Below are positions 33,125-44,524 of a stretch of 64,000 nucleotides of DNA, in pieces; position 1 is the first letter of the stretch, and each line of letters opens with the position of its first letter. The notes beneath the pieces are model-generated. The model made no database searches. It was not told the DNA's origin and saw only the letters and a list, made by a program, of their open reading frames with translations. Where the stretch lies: the NCBI RefSeq assembly GCF_000340215.1, contig NW_006921535.1, positions 1,058,483-1,122,482 on the forward strand, read 5' to 3'. The position numbers and the translations under genes were made by a program. The DNA is from Pseudocercospora fijiensis CIRAD86. Lineage: Eukaryota; Ascomycota; Dothideomycetes; Mycosphaerellales; Mycosphaerellaceae.

Positions 33125-36100
33125 TATAAGCTCTTAGCCTTCTTTGTGTTCTTTACGCTAGTCTAATACTTATCTAATAACTTAGTTATATCCTTAAACG
33201 AGTCTTTAGCCTCCTATAAGTCCTATTCTAGTAAATAGCCCTACTATCTTAGCAGATACTCCTTCTTGCCTTGCCTAGTCCGGTGCTTTAGGATACGTTC
33301 TATAGACTATAGCTCTTTACTATTAGCTAAGACTTCTTCTAACTTAGTAGGCGCTTTATCGCCTTCGCGCTAGTAGTATAGTTTAAGGAGGGATACGTAG
33401 AAGGTGTTATAGATAGTATAATAAGGTAGAAGCTATAACTAATAGGCCTATACGGAGGAGCCCTTAACTTCTCGAATGCGGAATAGGCTAATGTATCTTA
33501 GTACGAGCTTGGGCCTTATTTTGCCGTTAGGTAATAGGTGTTTACGGATGCGGAGGTTCTTCGTACTTAGCATAACTATATCGCCTTGCTTAAAGGTTAT
33601 TAGCGTATAGTGTTTGTTATAGTAGGCCTTCTAATAGGCCTAGGCCTTTGCTAGTTTATTAGCTATCTTAGCGTAAATTTCTCGTATCTTTTAAACCCTC
33701 TTAATAGCTGCTAGTGTCTCTAGTACTTAACGCGCTTCCCTTTCCTTACGCTTAGCCTCGAGCGATAGTAGGTCTTATAGTATAGCAGCATTCTGGCCTA
33801 TTATAGCTATGTATAGTAACACCTTAGTCGATAAGTAGACACTGTTATTGTATACGAATTCAGCTAGTTGTAGGAGGTTAACCTATTCGTTAGGGTTCTC
33901 GTTAATGTAACTACGTAGGTACTGCTATAGGGTAGCATTCTACCTCTCTGTTTAACCGTTAGTCTATAGATAGAAGGCTATTAATAGCCGATGCTTTAGT
34001 CTTAGCTACAAGCAAATCTCGCTCTAATAGTAAAATGTTAGTATCGATCTACGATCGGACACGATCCCCTTAGGGGTTCCCTAATAGGTACAGAAGATAT
34101 TAGTCTATAGCGCCTCTACTATATTAATAGTAGTCTAATCCTTGCGCGCCGGGATGTATCGAGCGCCTTTAGTAAATCGATCTACTATAACAAGGATAGC
34201 ATTATATATATCCTTGCTACCCCTACGCTTAGTAGGAGGAAGGCCTATAATAAAGTCTATTATAAGCTTAGCAAACGGCTTCCTAGGAACAGGAAGTAAA
34301 GACAACTCGCTAAATAGTAAGTGCTTTAGTACTTTAACTCGCTAGTATACTATATAGGTCTATATATACTCCTTTATATGCCGTTTACTATTTAGCTAGT
34401 AGTATATGCGCGATAGTAACTCGTGCGACCTCTCTATGCTATAGTAACTAGCGAGTTTACTATTATAGTGCCTCTTTAAGAGCTCTTATCTAATTAATTG
34501 TTTAGCGGGGACATAGTATCTGTCCTTAAACTTTAAGTAACCTTTGTCGTCGATCGACTAATTGTTATTACTCTTGCTAGATCGAGTCGTTCGCCTACTT
34601 ACAAGCTTATTAATACGTTCGATAGTAAAGGCGTCCCTCTACTAAGCCCGTAATAGCTTATCTATAAACGATTAACTATCCCTATTTATAAGGTTATTTA
34701 ATAGTACCCTCGCTATTAAACGAGGTACGCATTGTATATATCTAATAGCACTAGCAGCCGGAACTACTACAACCTCTTCTATAGTACTATCGCTATATAG
34801 GCTATTACTATAGATAGTAATGTCTTTAATCGAGTTATTATAGCTCGAGCGATCTACGTCCTTTCTAACGTATACTAGAAGAACGACAACTCCGCTATAG
34901 TATTTGTTGCCGCCGCGGGGTCTAGAAGTCCGCTTATCCTACGCTTGCTTATTAATAACACGGGCTATAGCAATCTTATACTACAGGGTTAGAAATAAAG
35001 AATTAATGTATTAGGTCTCGCTATCGTAATTAGGTCGCCTCGATAGGCTATCGGTAGGGTTACTTACGCCTAGCCGGTATAATATATTAAAATCAAACCC
35101 GGCGAGGTAGACGGCCTATCTAGCCTATCGACCTATAACCCTAGTAACCTTAGTAATACTACGGAGGTTGTTATAGTCTATATAGACCTATATTATATAT
35201 TAAGTAGACCCCGTAGTAGTTCGGTTTGCGAACTACAAAACGTATATAGTTTAGTTTCTTAGCGGTACCCCTCCGGTTTAGTTCTGGTTTGGTTTTTTAC
35301 CCCGCTAGTCTAAGCCGGTTTCCGAGAAAATCCGACTAAACTGCGACGATATGCGACGACATGCGACGACCTCGGATCGGGTCCGGAGGCCCTCGGAGGC
35401 CCTATATTGTCTACGCTATACAATTGCATCTGTGTTTCGGGCTATTTGGACGTGTTTTGGGTCGGGGTTTTGTCCGTAGCCGGCACGTAGCCGGCAAACC
35501 GGTCCGTGCACCGGTTCCTTAGCAAACTAAACTAAACTAAACTAGAATTTCGGCTTAGCAAACCAAACCAAACTAACCCGAACCACTGCGGGGTCTAATA
35601 TTAAGCCCTATCGAGGTAGTGCCTCTAATGCTTAAAGGCTTCGACAATAGCTAGGAGCTCTTACTCGTAGGTCTCGTAGCGACGTTTAGTATTAATTATC
35701 TTCCTCGAGAAGAAGGCAATCGGGTACTAGTAGATATTATTAGCCTGCTATAATATAATAGCTAATATAGCGAACTATAAAGCGTTAGTCTCAATTCGGA
35801 TCTGTTTACTTAGTACGAAATAGTATAACAAGGGGACTTTAGTAAAGCGTTGTTTTAGACCGTTAAAAGCGGCTTGTGTTTTGTTAGTCTATTTAAACTC
35901 TCTAGACGGATTAGCCTTAGTTTTAGTAAGCTTAGTTAGGGGCATTATATGCCGTAAATAGCCCTTAATAAAGCGACGATAGAAATTAGCGAAGCCGAGG
36001 AACGACTATAGTTCCTTAATTGACGTAGGAACAGGCTATTTAGTAATGGTTTTAATCCGATTAGGATTAGCCTTAACACCCTTAGTTAATACGAGGAAGC

Positions 36101-38825
36101 TAAGGAATAACACCTCCTTAGTAGTAAAGGTACATTTAGAAGGTTTGCAATATAGTCTATAGGCTCGTAGGCGGTCGAGGACCTTACGTACTACGGCCTA
36201 GTGTTCTATAATATTAGGTAAATAGGTGTAAACTAGGATGTTATCTAGGTAAACTATATAGAGATAGTCTAATAGGCCTAAAAGGGCTCGATTAATATAG
36301 GACTAGAATATTGTAGAGGCATTAGCTAGGCCAAATAGTATAACTAAGTATTCGAAATAGCTATAGCGAGTATAGAAGGCTGTTTTCTATTCGTTACCCT
36401 TACGAATGCGGATACGATAGTACGCATCCTTAATGTCTAGTATAGTATAGTAGTAAGCCCTAGAAAGGCGATCGAGGGTCTTATTAATAAGGGGGAGTAG
36501 ATAGCGGTCTTTAATAGTAATAGCATTAAGCCCGCGATAGTCGATATATAGGCGTAGGCTACTATCCTTCTTTAGTACGAATAGGATAGGTGCACTAGCA
36601 GGGCTATTACTATACCGAATTCGACTATTAGCTAGGTTTTCCTCTAGGTACTTACGCAATATAGTAAGCTCTCGCTTACTAAGGTTATAGAGGGGACTAA
36701 AAGGAACCTCTTTGCCCTCTATAATATTAATCTTATAATCCGTCTCTTTAAACATAGGCAATGTCGATGCTAGGTAGTATTTAAACACATTAATATAGGT
36801 CTCTCGGATAGGTTCTAGTATACGAGTAAGCTAATTAGGATTATTAGGGGGCATAGGTTTATCGTTATTACTACCGAGTAGATCGGCAGTCGGATTAGCT
36901 AAGGCGGAGGCTAGTGTTAGGTTGCTAATAAATAGGACCCTAATATCGTTAGGGCACTCGCTAATATTAATGTGTTTAATGTCCTCTTTCCTAGCGATTC
37001 TAAATCGCTATTATTAACTGCCTAAGTCTATTACTATAGCATAGTACTTAAGAATAGGGTTGCTAATAACAATGTCGGATAGGAGGCTGTCTATGTCTAC
37101 TGCGTAGGCAGTAAAGTTTAGTAGGCGTTTATTTCCGAGGTCGTCTTTTAGAACTATAGGAACATAGTAGGCCCTATAGGTTAAGTGCCGAGCGTTATTA
37201 AACCAAGCAAGGACTAGTATATTAGTCCTAGGCAATTGTCGGAGGTCTAATTGCTTAGCTAAGCGATAGTTAATAAGGGCGCTAACTGAATTTCCGGGGT
37301 CTAGTATAACCTTTGCCTTATAGTTAGTATCGGGCCTAGATATAAGACAGGTACGTATAATAGCTAGCACAATGTCGATAGTCTTACGCCGTATAAGGCT
37401 AACAGTTAGTGCGGCGCTTACTCTTTTTTCGAAGGTTAGCCTATAGAGGTAGCGTTAGCCGCTAAGAGATACTTTCGGTGTTTAGCGGAAGTACGGTTAA
37501 TTCGGGCCTAGTCCTTAGGTTTGTCGTATTAGCCTAGTAGATAGCTAGTACTATTACAATTAAAGCACTTTAATCCGGTTAGTAGACTGCCGTAGCTGTT
37601 GTTGTTAGTTAAGCGGTTAGCGTTATAAGGATACGAGCCCTATCTACGGCCCCTATCGCGGCCTCCTCTATATAGTCGCCGGCTACGGCCCCTTCTACGG
37701 TCGTTGTTACTATTCCTACTGTTAGCATTGTTGTCTTAGTAGGAACCTTAGTTTCCTCCGCGGCTACTACGATTGCCGCGGTTAGTACTAGCTAGTCGGA
37801 TCCTTAATTCTAGTCGTTATTAGAGCTAAATAGCCCGTTCGGCTGTTTCTACTTCGACTATAAATTAAATGCGGGTTAGATTGGTTTGTTCAAATATACG
37901 GCGACGGTCTAATTCGAGGATAAGCTCCTATCTAAGTTTTAGGCGTATCTCGGAGATCTATATAGAATTAGTCTTAGGCGGAAGGTCGTCTTTAAGGGTT
38001 TTTAAATAGGCCTCGAATAAGCGAGCCGATTAATTAGTCTTCTGTTTAGCTCGAAGATATAGGTCCTAAGTATATTATTGCCTTAGTATAGGGTTTCTAA
38101 GGGTATCTAGTATAATAGTTTTATAGGTCTGCTACTAAATAGCGGTCTAGTCGTCGAGGGAGTCGAAATAGTTATCCTATATACGCTTTAGGTCGCCGTT
38201 GATATACTGTATAGCGTATATAACTAAGGAATAATCGTCTAGTAGCGCTCTTAGTATATTGCGCTAGTTGAGCTTACAGTTACGAATATAGTCGTTATAT
38301 TGCTTGCGACTAGAGCCGTTAAATATAGTATAGTCCTTAAGCTTAGTATCCTTCTTTTAGACTAGTAGTAAAGAAGGTCCTACTATAGGTTTAGCAGTAG
38401 TCGTTAGGGCTTCCTAAAGGCGACGGAGCTCGAGGAGGTTATCTCTTAGCTATTGTTCTTAGCGTAGGGTAGTAAGCCTATTTTAAGTAGCTTCTTAAAG
38501 TCTCCCTAATAGTTAAGGGCTAAAGGCTAGTTAGCTATATCGTCGATTGATAATGTTGTTAAGAATATCGCTAATAGGTAATTCCGGATTATTACCTAGA
38601 ATTATAGGTTCTTCTTTAGTAGGCTCTCCGGTAGGCTCTTTAGTAGGAGGCACTTTAGTAGGTGCTCTAGTAGGCAATTTAGTAGGCACTGTGCTACTAG
38701 CGTTGTCGTTGCTAGCGCTACTAGCGGCAGCACGGTTGTTGTTGCTTCGTAATAAGCCGGCTATTATAATAGGGGGTAATACTAATAATGTATTGTTAGC
38801 CCCTAAGATGCGGATATAGCGGAAT
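33125..38825 (-). pseudogene. Gypsy copy 2 gag-pol polyprotein (RIP-inactivated)
   Basis: Same order as copy 1: gag about 38825-37450, protease 37370-37014 (ILDPGNS at the active site), RT 36788-36180 with [20 protein letters not shown], RNase H (interrupted by the MITE at 35205-35597), integrase about 34600-34000, chromodomain near 33240. Stops are frequent. YLDN replaces YLDD, so the polymerase would lack a catalytic Asp even if translated. Confidence 0.85.
35205..35597. mobile_element. hAT-type MITE (393 bp) inside gypsy copy 2
   Basis: Flanked by the 8-bp duplication ATATTAAG (35197-35204 and 35598-35605). Inverted ends: left TAGACCCCGTAGTAGTTCGG, right end reversed TAGACCCCGCAGTGGTTCGG, 18 of 20 matching. 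The uninterrupted site is seen in gypsy copy 4 near 46605-46615. No coding capacity. The inside holds three TGCGACGA units (35342-35369), AAACT tandem units (35524-35542) and ACCGGT motifs. It is richer in G+C and keeps more CA/TG than its host element, so it probably arrived later. Confidence 0.85.
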
Positions 38826-39039
38826 TAGTAGATATTAGTCTAGTACGATTGACTTAGTGTAATAGGCCGTATAGAAGGCCTTAATTAATAATTAGTACGG
38901 TTGCTTCGATAGAATAGTACGTATAGGTCCCGTTCTTCGGGCGTAATATAGTTAGATTAGTCTTGTTCGTAGCTATACCGCTAAAAGCTTGAAATAAGGA
39001 CTATCTAGCTGCTACCCTTAAAGAGTAGATCGAATACTA

Positions 39040-39235
39040 TATAAGAAGGGTATATTAGCAGGTAGATAGGGTAATAGTAGGTATAGGTAGTATTCGATAA
39101 GGAGCTAGGAGGAGAGGGAGGAAGGTAGGCAAGTTAGCCTATTACTAAGCGCCAAGCCCTGCCTAAGGCACTGAGACCCTAGCTTCACTTAGCCTAGTCA
39201 CATACTAATTACGTATAGCCTCTTTAGCCCTAACA
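39040..39235 (-). repeat. Gypsy copy 2, 5' LTR
   Basis: 196 bp, starting TATAAGAAGG and ending CCCTAACA. It contains TAGTATTCGAT (39088-39098), complementary to the abutting internal ATCGAATACTA at 39029-39039 over all 11 bases. Confidence 0.95.
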
Positions 39236-39369
39236 GCTTTATAGACTTCGGTATATTTATACGGTATACTATTAAAGAACTAGACACTTAATCTATAGCG
39301 AGATCGTAGTTCTAGCGAGTAGGTTATCGCTAGTACTATAGACACAATACTAACTATAGTTACTCCTTT

Positions 39370-41155
39370 ATAGACTCGCTTATACTAACGACTATCTCTA
39401 GCTTAGCGATACGGCTCTTTAAGTCTTCTATCTCTTGTCTTAATTCTTCTACTATAGTACGCGTAGTATTAGTAGTATAGTCCTTTATAATTGCTTCTAT
39501 ATGCTATAGATTAGGCAATGCTAGCTACGGCGATAAGCTTCTTAAATTAGCTAACGACGGTAATATAGTAGACGTGTCGATATGCCCTTCTACGCCTCGT
39601 AGAGGTTAAACAGGTATAGTAACAATCTCCTTATCGTCCTAACTATCGGCAATCTACTCGAGAAATTAGCTAAATCTATCGATATACTTAATCGGCGTAC
39701 CTCTAATACGCTATAGGTAGCTATTACAATAGAAGAGCCTAGAATTTAGTAGTTTCGTAATTATTTTAATCGCTAGCGGCACCTCGAGGCTATTTAAATC
39801 GGCGCCGTTAGTATATCGCTATATTCGTATCGTAATCGAGTCGCGATCGAGTCGCGATCCGGAGAGTACCCGCTTGCGAAGCCCGAATCTATAACGACTA
39901 ATAGGGCATTACTATAACACTACTACAATATATCTATATTATCTCTTTAGTAGGAAATAATACTATCGATACCGCTAAACAACCTCCCGTTATCCGTTTT
40001 AAAAAATATACAGTTATCGTAAAGATATAGCGCTAGCAAGACATTAGAAGTTCGCGACTTTCTAGTACCTACTCTGCGCCGAAATAGCCGAAATTTCGGC
40101 TTCCGCTCGGCGGTTTAGCTTTACGGGTCCGGATTTAAAGAGCTAAATTTAACGACTTTAACTCGATACTAGCGCAACACTATAACGCATTGTTTTTTAT
40201 TCCTATAAGTACAGAGAGCCGAGACTATATCTATCTAATGCACCTCTAATTTATACTATACAAAAACACGTAGTATTAGTAGAATAAGAAGCGACTTTAG
40301 CTAAGCCGAAGTTTAGCTGTTAAACCGCCGACCTATAACCGGAAATCTACCCTTAACCTCGCTTCTATACTAAAACAGCGCTTCTATAGCTAACGATAGA
40401 ACAGGCCGTTAGAAGACTCCTTAATGCGACTAAGACGTTACTTACGGACTACTTTACGAGTATATCGCTTTACTACGTTAATAAATCGATCGTATTAGCC
40501 TTCTTTAAGTCTAGCCTTAACCTAGCGGTCTAATTTAACCCTTCTTAGCTGTTTGAGTAAGAAATCGCTATCTTCGAAGATACGTGCAATATTAGCTATA
40601 TCTACGTATCGTTTACTCTAGCTACTAGTTAACTCTTTACGTAACTAGCTAAAGAAGCCTATTAATTCTATGTCCGCCGTATACGATTGATAGGAAGCGA
40701 TTAAGCCTAGAATTAGACTTAATAGTAATCTAACTAGACTAGAAGCCGCTAGCGGACTAGACCTGGAAACAGCGGCTCTATAGCTCCTACTATTAGATTA
40801 AGTATAGTAATTATAGATTACAACCGGAGTTAGCGTTATTAGAGCCGTAGAGCGTCTACTAACTTGTCTAAATAGGTTAGACAACTGCCTATCTCGTTGC
40901 TTCTATAGCTTAGAAGCTAGTGCCGCTCTAGGGTCGTTAATTGTTAATCTTCTAGCTAGATTAACCTCTCGAGTGCCTTTAACCTACCTAGTAGCAATCT
41001 CCGGGTAGATCTTATAGTAATCTTCCGCTCGGTCCGGACTACTAAACTAGCACAACCTACCCTTGTTTAGACAGTATCTGTTCTTATAAGGCTACCGCTA
41101 AGTAAGGGCGTATCGTAGGTCCGTTAGTAAGCTAGTTAGATTAGTGTTGTTATCG
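39370..41155 (-). pseudogene. Unidentified coding relic, 3' part (split by gypsy copy 3)
   Basis: The minus strand stays in one frame over long stretches with stops mainly at probable Gln/Trp codons, so it was once coding. Readable blocks: LARRLTINDPRAALASKL (near 40940), SKRYVDIANIARIFEDSDFL (near 40600), GTPIKYIDRFS (near 39690) and a Leu/Glu-rich likely coiled coil VEELRQEIEDLKSRIAKLE (39450-39395). I do not recognise the family. The reading continues from 55484-56240 on the other side of gypsy copy 3. A possible small inverted-repeat insertion lies at about 40080-40355. It may be an old transposon gene or a host gene. Confidence 0.5.
40080..40355. mobile_element. Possible MITE relic
   Basis: An 11-bp inverted pair TCGGCGGTTTA (40107-40117) and TAAACCGCCGA (40321-40331) lies within longer, imperfect inverted similarity. 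The flanking relic reading deteriorates between them. No clear target duplication was found, so this stays tentative. Confidence 0.35.
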
Positions 41156-41160
41156 TTAGG

Positions 41161-41356
41161 TGTTAGGGCTAAAGAGGCTATACGTAATTGGTATATAACT
41201 AGGCTAAGTGAAGCTAGGGTCTTAGTGCCTTAGGTAGGGCTTAGCGCTTAGCAATAGGCTAACTTGCCTACCTTCCTCCCTCTCCTCCTAGCTCCTTATC
41301 GAATACTACCTATACCTACTATTACCCTATCTACCTGCTAATAGACCCTTCTTATA
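41161..41356 (+). repeat. Gypsy copy 3, 5' LTR
   Basis: 196 bp, TGTTAGGGCT...CTTCTTATA. It contains ATCGAATACTA at 41298-41308 (LTR bases 138-148), preceded by a pyrimidine-rich run CCTTCCTCCCTCTCCTCC (41271-41288). TAGTATTCGAT, the exact reverse complement, follows the LTR at 41357-41367. Confidence 0.95.
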
Positions 41357-41367
41357 TAGTATTCGAT
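41357..41367 (+). other. Gypsy copy 3 primer-binding site, self-priming type (proposed)
   Basis: TAGTATTCGAT starts at the first base after the 5' LTR and is complementary to ATCGAATACTA in the LTR (41298-41308) over 11 of 11 bases. Tf1 of fission yeast primes with the first 11 bases of its own RNA in the same layout. Confidence 0.65.
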
Positions 41368-43094
41368 CTACCCTTTAAGGGCAGTAGCTAGATAGTTCTT
41401 ATTTCAAGCTTTTAGCGGTATAGCTACAAATAAGACTAATCTAACTATATTGCGCCCGAAGAACGGGACCTATACGTACTATTCTATCGAAACAACCGTA
41501 CTAATCATTAAGCAAGGCCTTCTATACGGCCTATTATACTAAGTCAATCGTACTAGACCAATATCTACTAATTCCGCTATATCCGCATCTTAGGGGCTAA
41601 TAATATATTATTAGTATTACCCCCTATTACAATAGCCGGCTTATTACGAAACAACAACCGTACTGCCGCTAGCAGCGCTAGCAACGACAATGCTAGTAGC
41701 ACAGTACCTACTAAAGTGCCTACTAAAGCACCTACTAAAGTGCCTCCTACTAAAGAGCCTGCTACTAGAACTGCCGAAGAACCTGTAATTCTAGGTAACG
41801 ACCTAGAGTTGCCTATTAACGACATTCTTAGCAATATTGTTAACCGTCGATATAGCTAACTAGCCTTTAGCCCTTAACTATTAGGGAGACTTTAAGAAGC
41901 TACTTAAAACAGGCTTACTACCCTACGTTAAGAACAATAGCTAAAGGATAATCTCCTCGAGCTCCGTCGCCTTTAGGAGGCCCCGATAGCAAAACTAATA
42001 GCGGGACCTTCTTTACTACCTATCTAAAAGAAGGATGCTAAACTTAAGGACTATATTGTATTTAACGGCTCTAGTCGAAAGCAGTACAACGACTATATTC
42101 GTAACTGTAAACTTAACTAGCGTAATGCACTAAGAGCGCTACTAGACGACTATTCCTTAGTCGTACACGCTATATAGTACATTAATAGCGACCTAAAGCG
42201 TATATAGGATAACTATTTCGACTCCCTCGACGACTAGACCGCTATTTAGTAGCAGACCTACAAAACCATTATACTAGATACCCTTAGAAACCCTATACTA
42301 AGGCAATAACATACTTAGGACCTATATCTTCGAGCTAAATAGAAGACTAATTAATCGGCTCGCTTATTTGAAGCCTATTTAAAAACCCTTAAAGACGACC
42401 TTCCGCCTAAGACTAATTCTATATAGATCTCCGAGATACGCCTAAAACTTAGATAGGAGCTTATCCTTAAATTAGACCGTCGCCGTATATTCAAGCAAGC
42501 TAATCTAATACGTATTTAATTTATAGTCGAAGTAGAAACAGCCGAACGGGCTATTTAGCTCTAATAACGAATAGAATTAAGGATCCGACTAACTAGTACT
42601 AACCGTAGCAACCGTAGCCGCGGAGGAAACTAAGGGTCCTACTAGGACAACAATACTAACAGTAGGAATAGTAACAACGACCGTAGAAGAGGCCGTAGCC
42701 GGCGGCTATATAGAGGAGGCCGCGATAGGGGCTATAGAAGGGGCTCGTATCCCTATAATGCTAACCGCTCTACTAACAATAATAACAGCTACGGCAGTCT
42801 ACTAACCAGATTGAAGTGCTTTAATTGTAATAGCACTAGCTATCTACTAGGCTAATATAACAAACCTAAGGACTAGGCCCGAATTGACCGTACTTCCGCT
42901 AAATACCGAAAGCACCTCTTAGCGGCTAACGCTACCCCTATAGGCTAACCTTCGAAAAAAGAGTAAGCGCCGCACTAACTGTTAGCCTCGTACGGCGTAA
43001 GACTATCGACATTGTGCTAGCTATAATACGCTCCTGCCTTATATAGGACACGAAGGGCACTACCTATTAAACTAAGGTTATACTAGATCTAGGA

Positions 43095-43290
43095 TGTAAG
43101 AAGGGTATGTTAGCAGGTAGATAGGGTAGTAGTAGGTACAAGTAGTATTCGATAAGGAACTAGGAGGAGAGGGAGGAAGGTAGGAGAGTTAGCCTAACGC
43201 TAAGCGCTAAGCCCTGCCTAAGGCATTAAGACCCTAGCTTCACTCGGCCTAGTTATATACCAATTACGTATAGCCTCTTTAGCCCTAACA
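43095..43290 (-). repeat. Gypsy copy 4, 3' LTR
   Basis: 196 bp, plus strand TGTAAGAAGG...CCCTAACA, canonical ends kept. Confidence 0.95.
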
Positions 43291-44524
43291 TACGCTTCCC
43301 TTCTAAAGGCCGCGCCCTCGTAGCCGGTCTTTGTCCTAGTCTCAACCTCTATTGCTACTAACTTAGCAGGTCTAATAAGCTACTTAGCCCGCGCCTAATT
43401 GAACACTCAACTACCTAATTATGTAACTATATCAAACCTTACCTCTAACAATACAATATACAACTCTAACTGCGCTATCTCTATATATAATAAACTATAA
43501 AGTAATATATATCTATAAGAATTAAAGGCCTTCGACTAATTACAATACGAGCGCGTCTTCCCTACTATAATAGGTAGGCGTACGAGGTATTGCAGCCCTG
43601 CCTCCGCTCTACGTAATGTCGTACCGAGTTCTTTGCGTCTACTCTTAAAAGACCTAGCAATGTCCGCTTCCGAGGGTTGTCTGTTCCCGAGGGTTATTGT
43701 TCTTATTGTCCGTAGTCTCGCTAGCCCTAATTGGCTAGGTTTAGCAGCCTTTAAGTGTCAATCTTATCTTATCTTTTTAAAAAAAAACATAGCTCGTCTA
43801 GTTTCTATAGGTGAAGGCTATTGTAAGTGCAGTAGTAGAGGTTCGCCTCGCTTAAAGGGTTAGATAGATCGAGGAGTAACCTATTATCCGCAAGATCGAC
43901 CCTAGCTAGCTTAGCTCTATAGTTTTTGCCCTTAGTTAGTCTATTAGTCGCTTAATCTTTTGACTTAGTTAAAGTTTTGACTTAGCGTTAAAGTTTTGAT
44001 CAAACCTTTAATAGGCTTAAAGCTTTAATCAAAGTTTGATTAAAGGTGCCTTAGGCTCGTAGTGTAGGTAAGGTTGTGTCTGTAGGCGCAGCGATAGATA
44101 GCAAGTAATGTTAACAATAGCGGCGCTAGTCGTCTTAGCGCCAACTTTACCTTCTTCTAATTTCCTTCTTTAACTAATAACAACTCGGCAACACTGTTAC
44201 TAATATAGCCGCGCCGGCCGTGTCGCCCTTTAGCATAAGCGTAACGCCGTCGTTACTATTATTATTACTATTTACGCGCGCGCCGTCCTCGCAGATCGCC
44301 TAGGCCTTAAGGCCTCGACAGAATAAGGGAACAAGAGGGGGACCTATAGGGCGCGTTAGCGAAGAGGTAGAGTCCTTAAAAGAGCAGGCAATTAGTTAAC
44401 GCGTCGTAGTGCGCCTAGTGTAGTCTTATTGTCCTTTGTTGCTAACAATTGCTTGCCTCTAATTAGTTAGCTAATAGCACCCCGGGGGTAGTATTGTCCT
44501 AGGCTTAGTAGTAACATTATAGGC

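Larger units (their letters stand above)
31711..39235 (-). mobile_element. Ty3/gypsy chromovirus, copy 2, full length with MITE (7,525 bp)
   Basis: Target duplication GCTTT at 31706-31710 and 39236-39240. 196-bp LTRs at both ends. It is longer than the other copies because a 393-bp MITE plus its duplication sits at 35205-35605. It is more heavily RIP-mutated than copy 1: for example YLDD has become YLDN at 36240-36251. The A/T-rich inverted block of the 3' noncoding part lies at 32571-32667. Confidence 0.95.
30840..39340 (+). pseudogene. Tc1/mariner (DDE_3) transposase relic
   Basis: Plus-strand reading, interrupted at 31710 and resumed at 39241. Seen: a helix-turn-helix-like N-terminal part; IIDNALIYRTERIK (second catalytic Asp region, near 31540); and YLPPYLLDFNPIKLSF (near 31615-31665), matching LPPYSPDFNPIE of fungal Tc1/mariner transposases. 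Then VKKYINKANCF up to the break, and after the gypsy IDFGIFIRYTIKEL and an ARSxFxRVGYR end (family: ARxHFRHAGY). The codon frame is kept across the gypsy once one GCTTT copy is removed. Many TAG/TAA stops. Confidence 0.8.
30560..39370 (+). mobile_element. Tc1/mariner-type DNA transposon relic, split by gypsy copy 2 (ends approximate)
   Basis: A RIP-degraded transposase runs on the plus strand up to the gypsy insertion at 31710 and continues after 39240. The left edge is set by the abrupt composition change near 30560 and the right edge by the end of transposase similarity. I could not find matching terminal inverted repeats or a TA target duplication, so both ends are rough. Without the gypsy it would be about 1.3 kb, normal for this superfamily. 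Confidence 0.65.
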
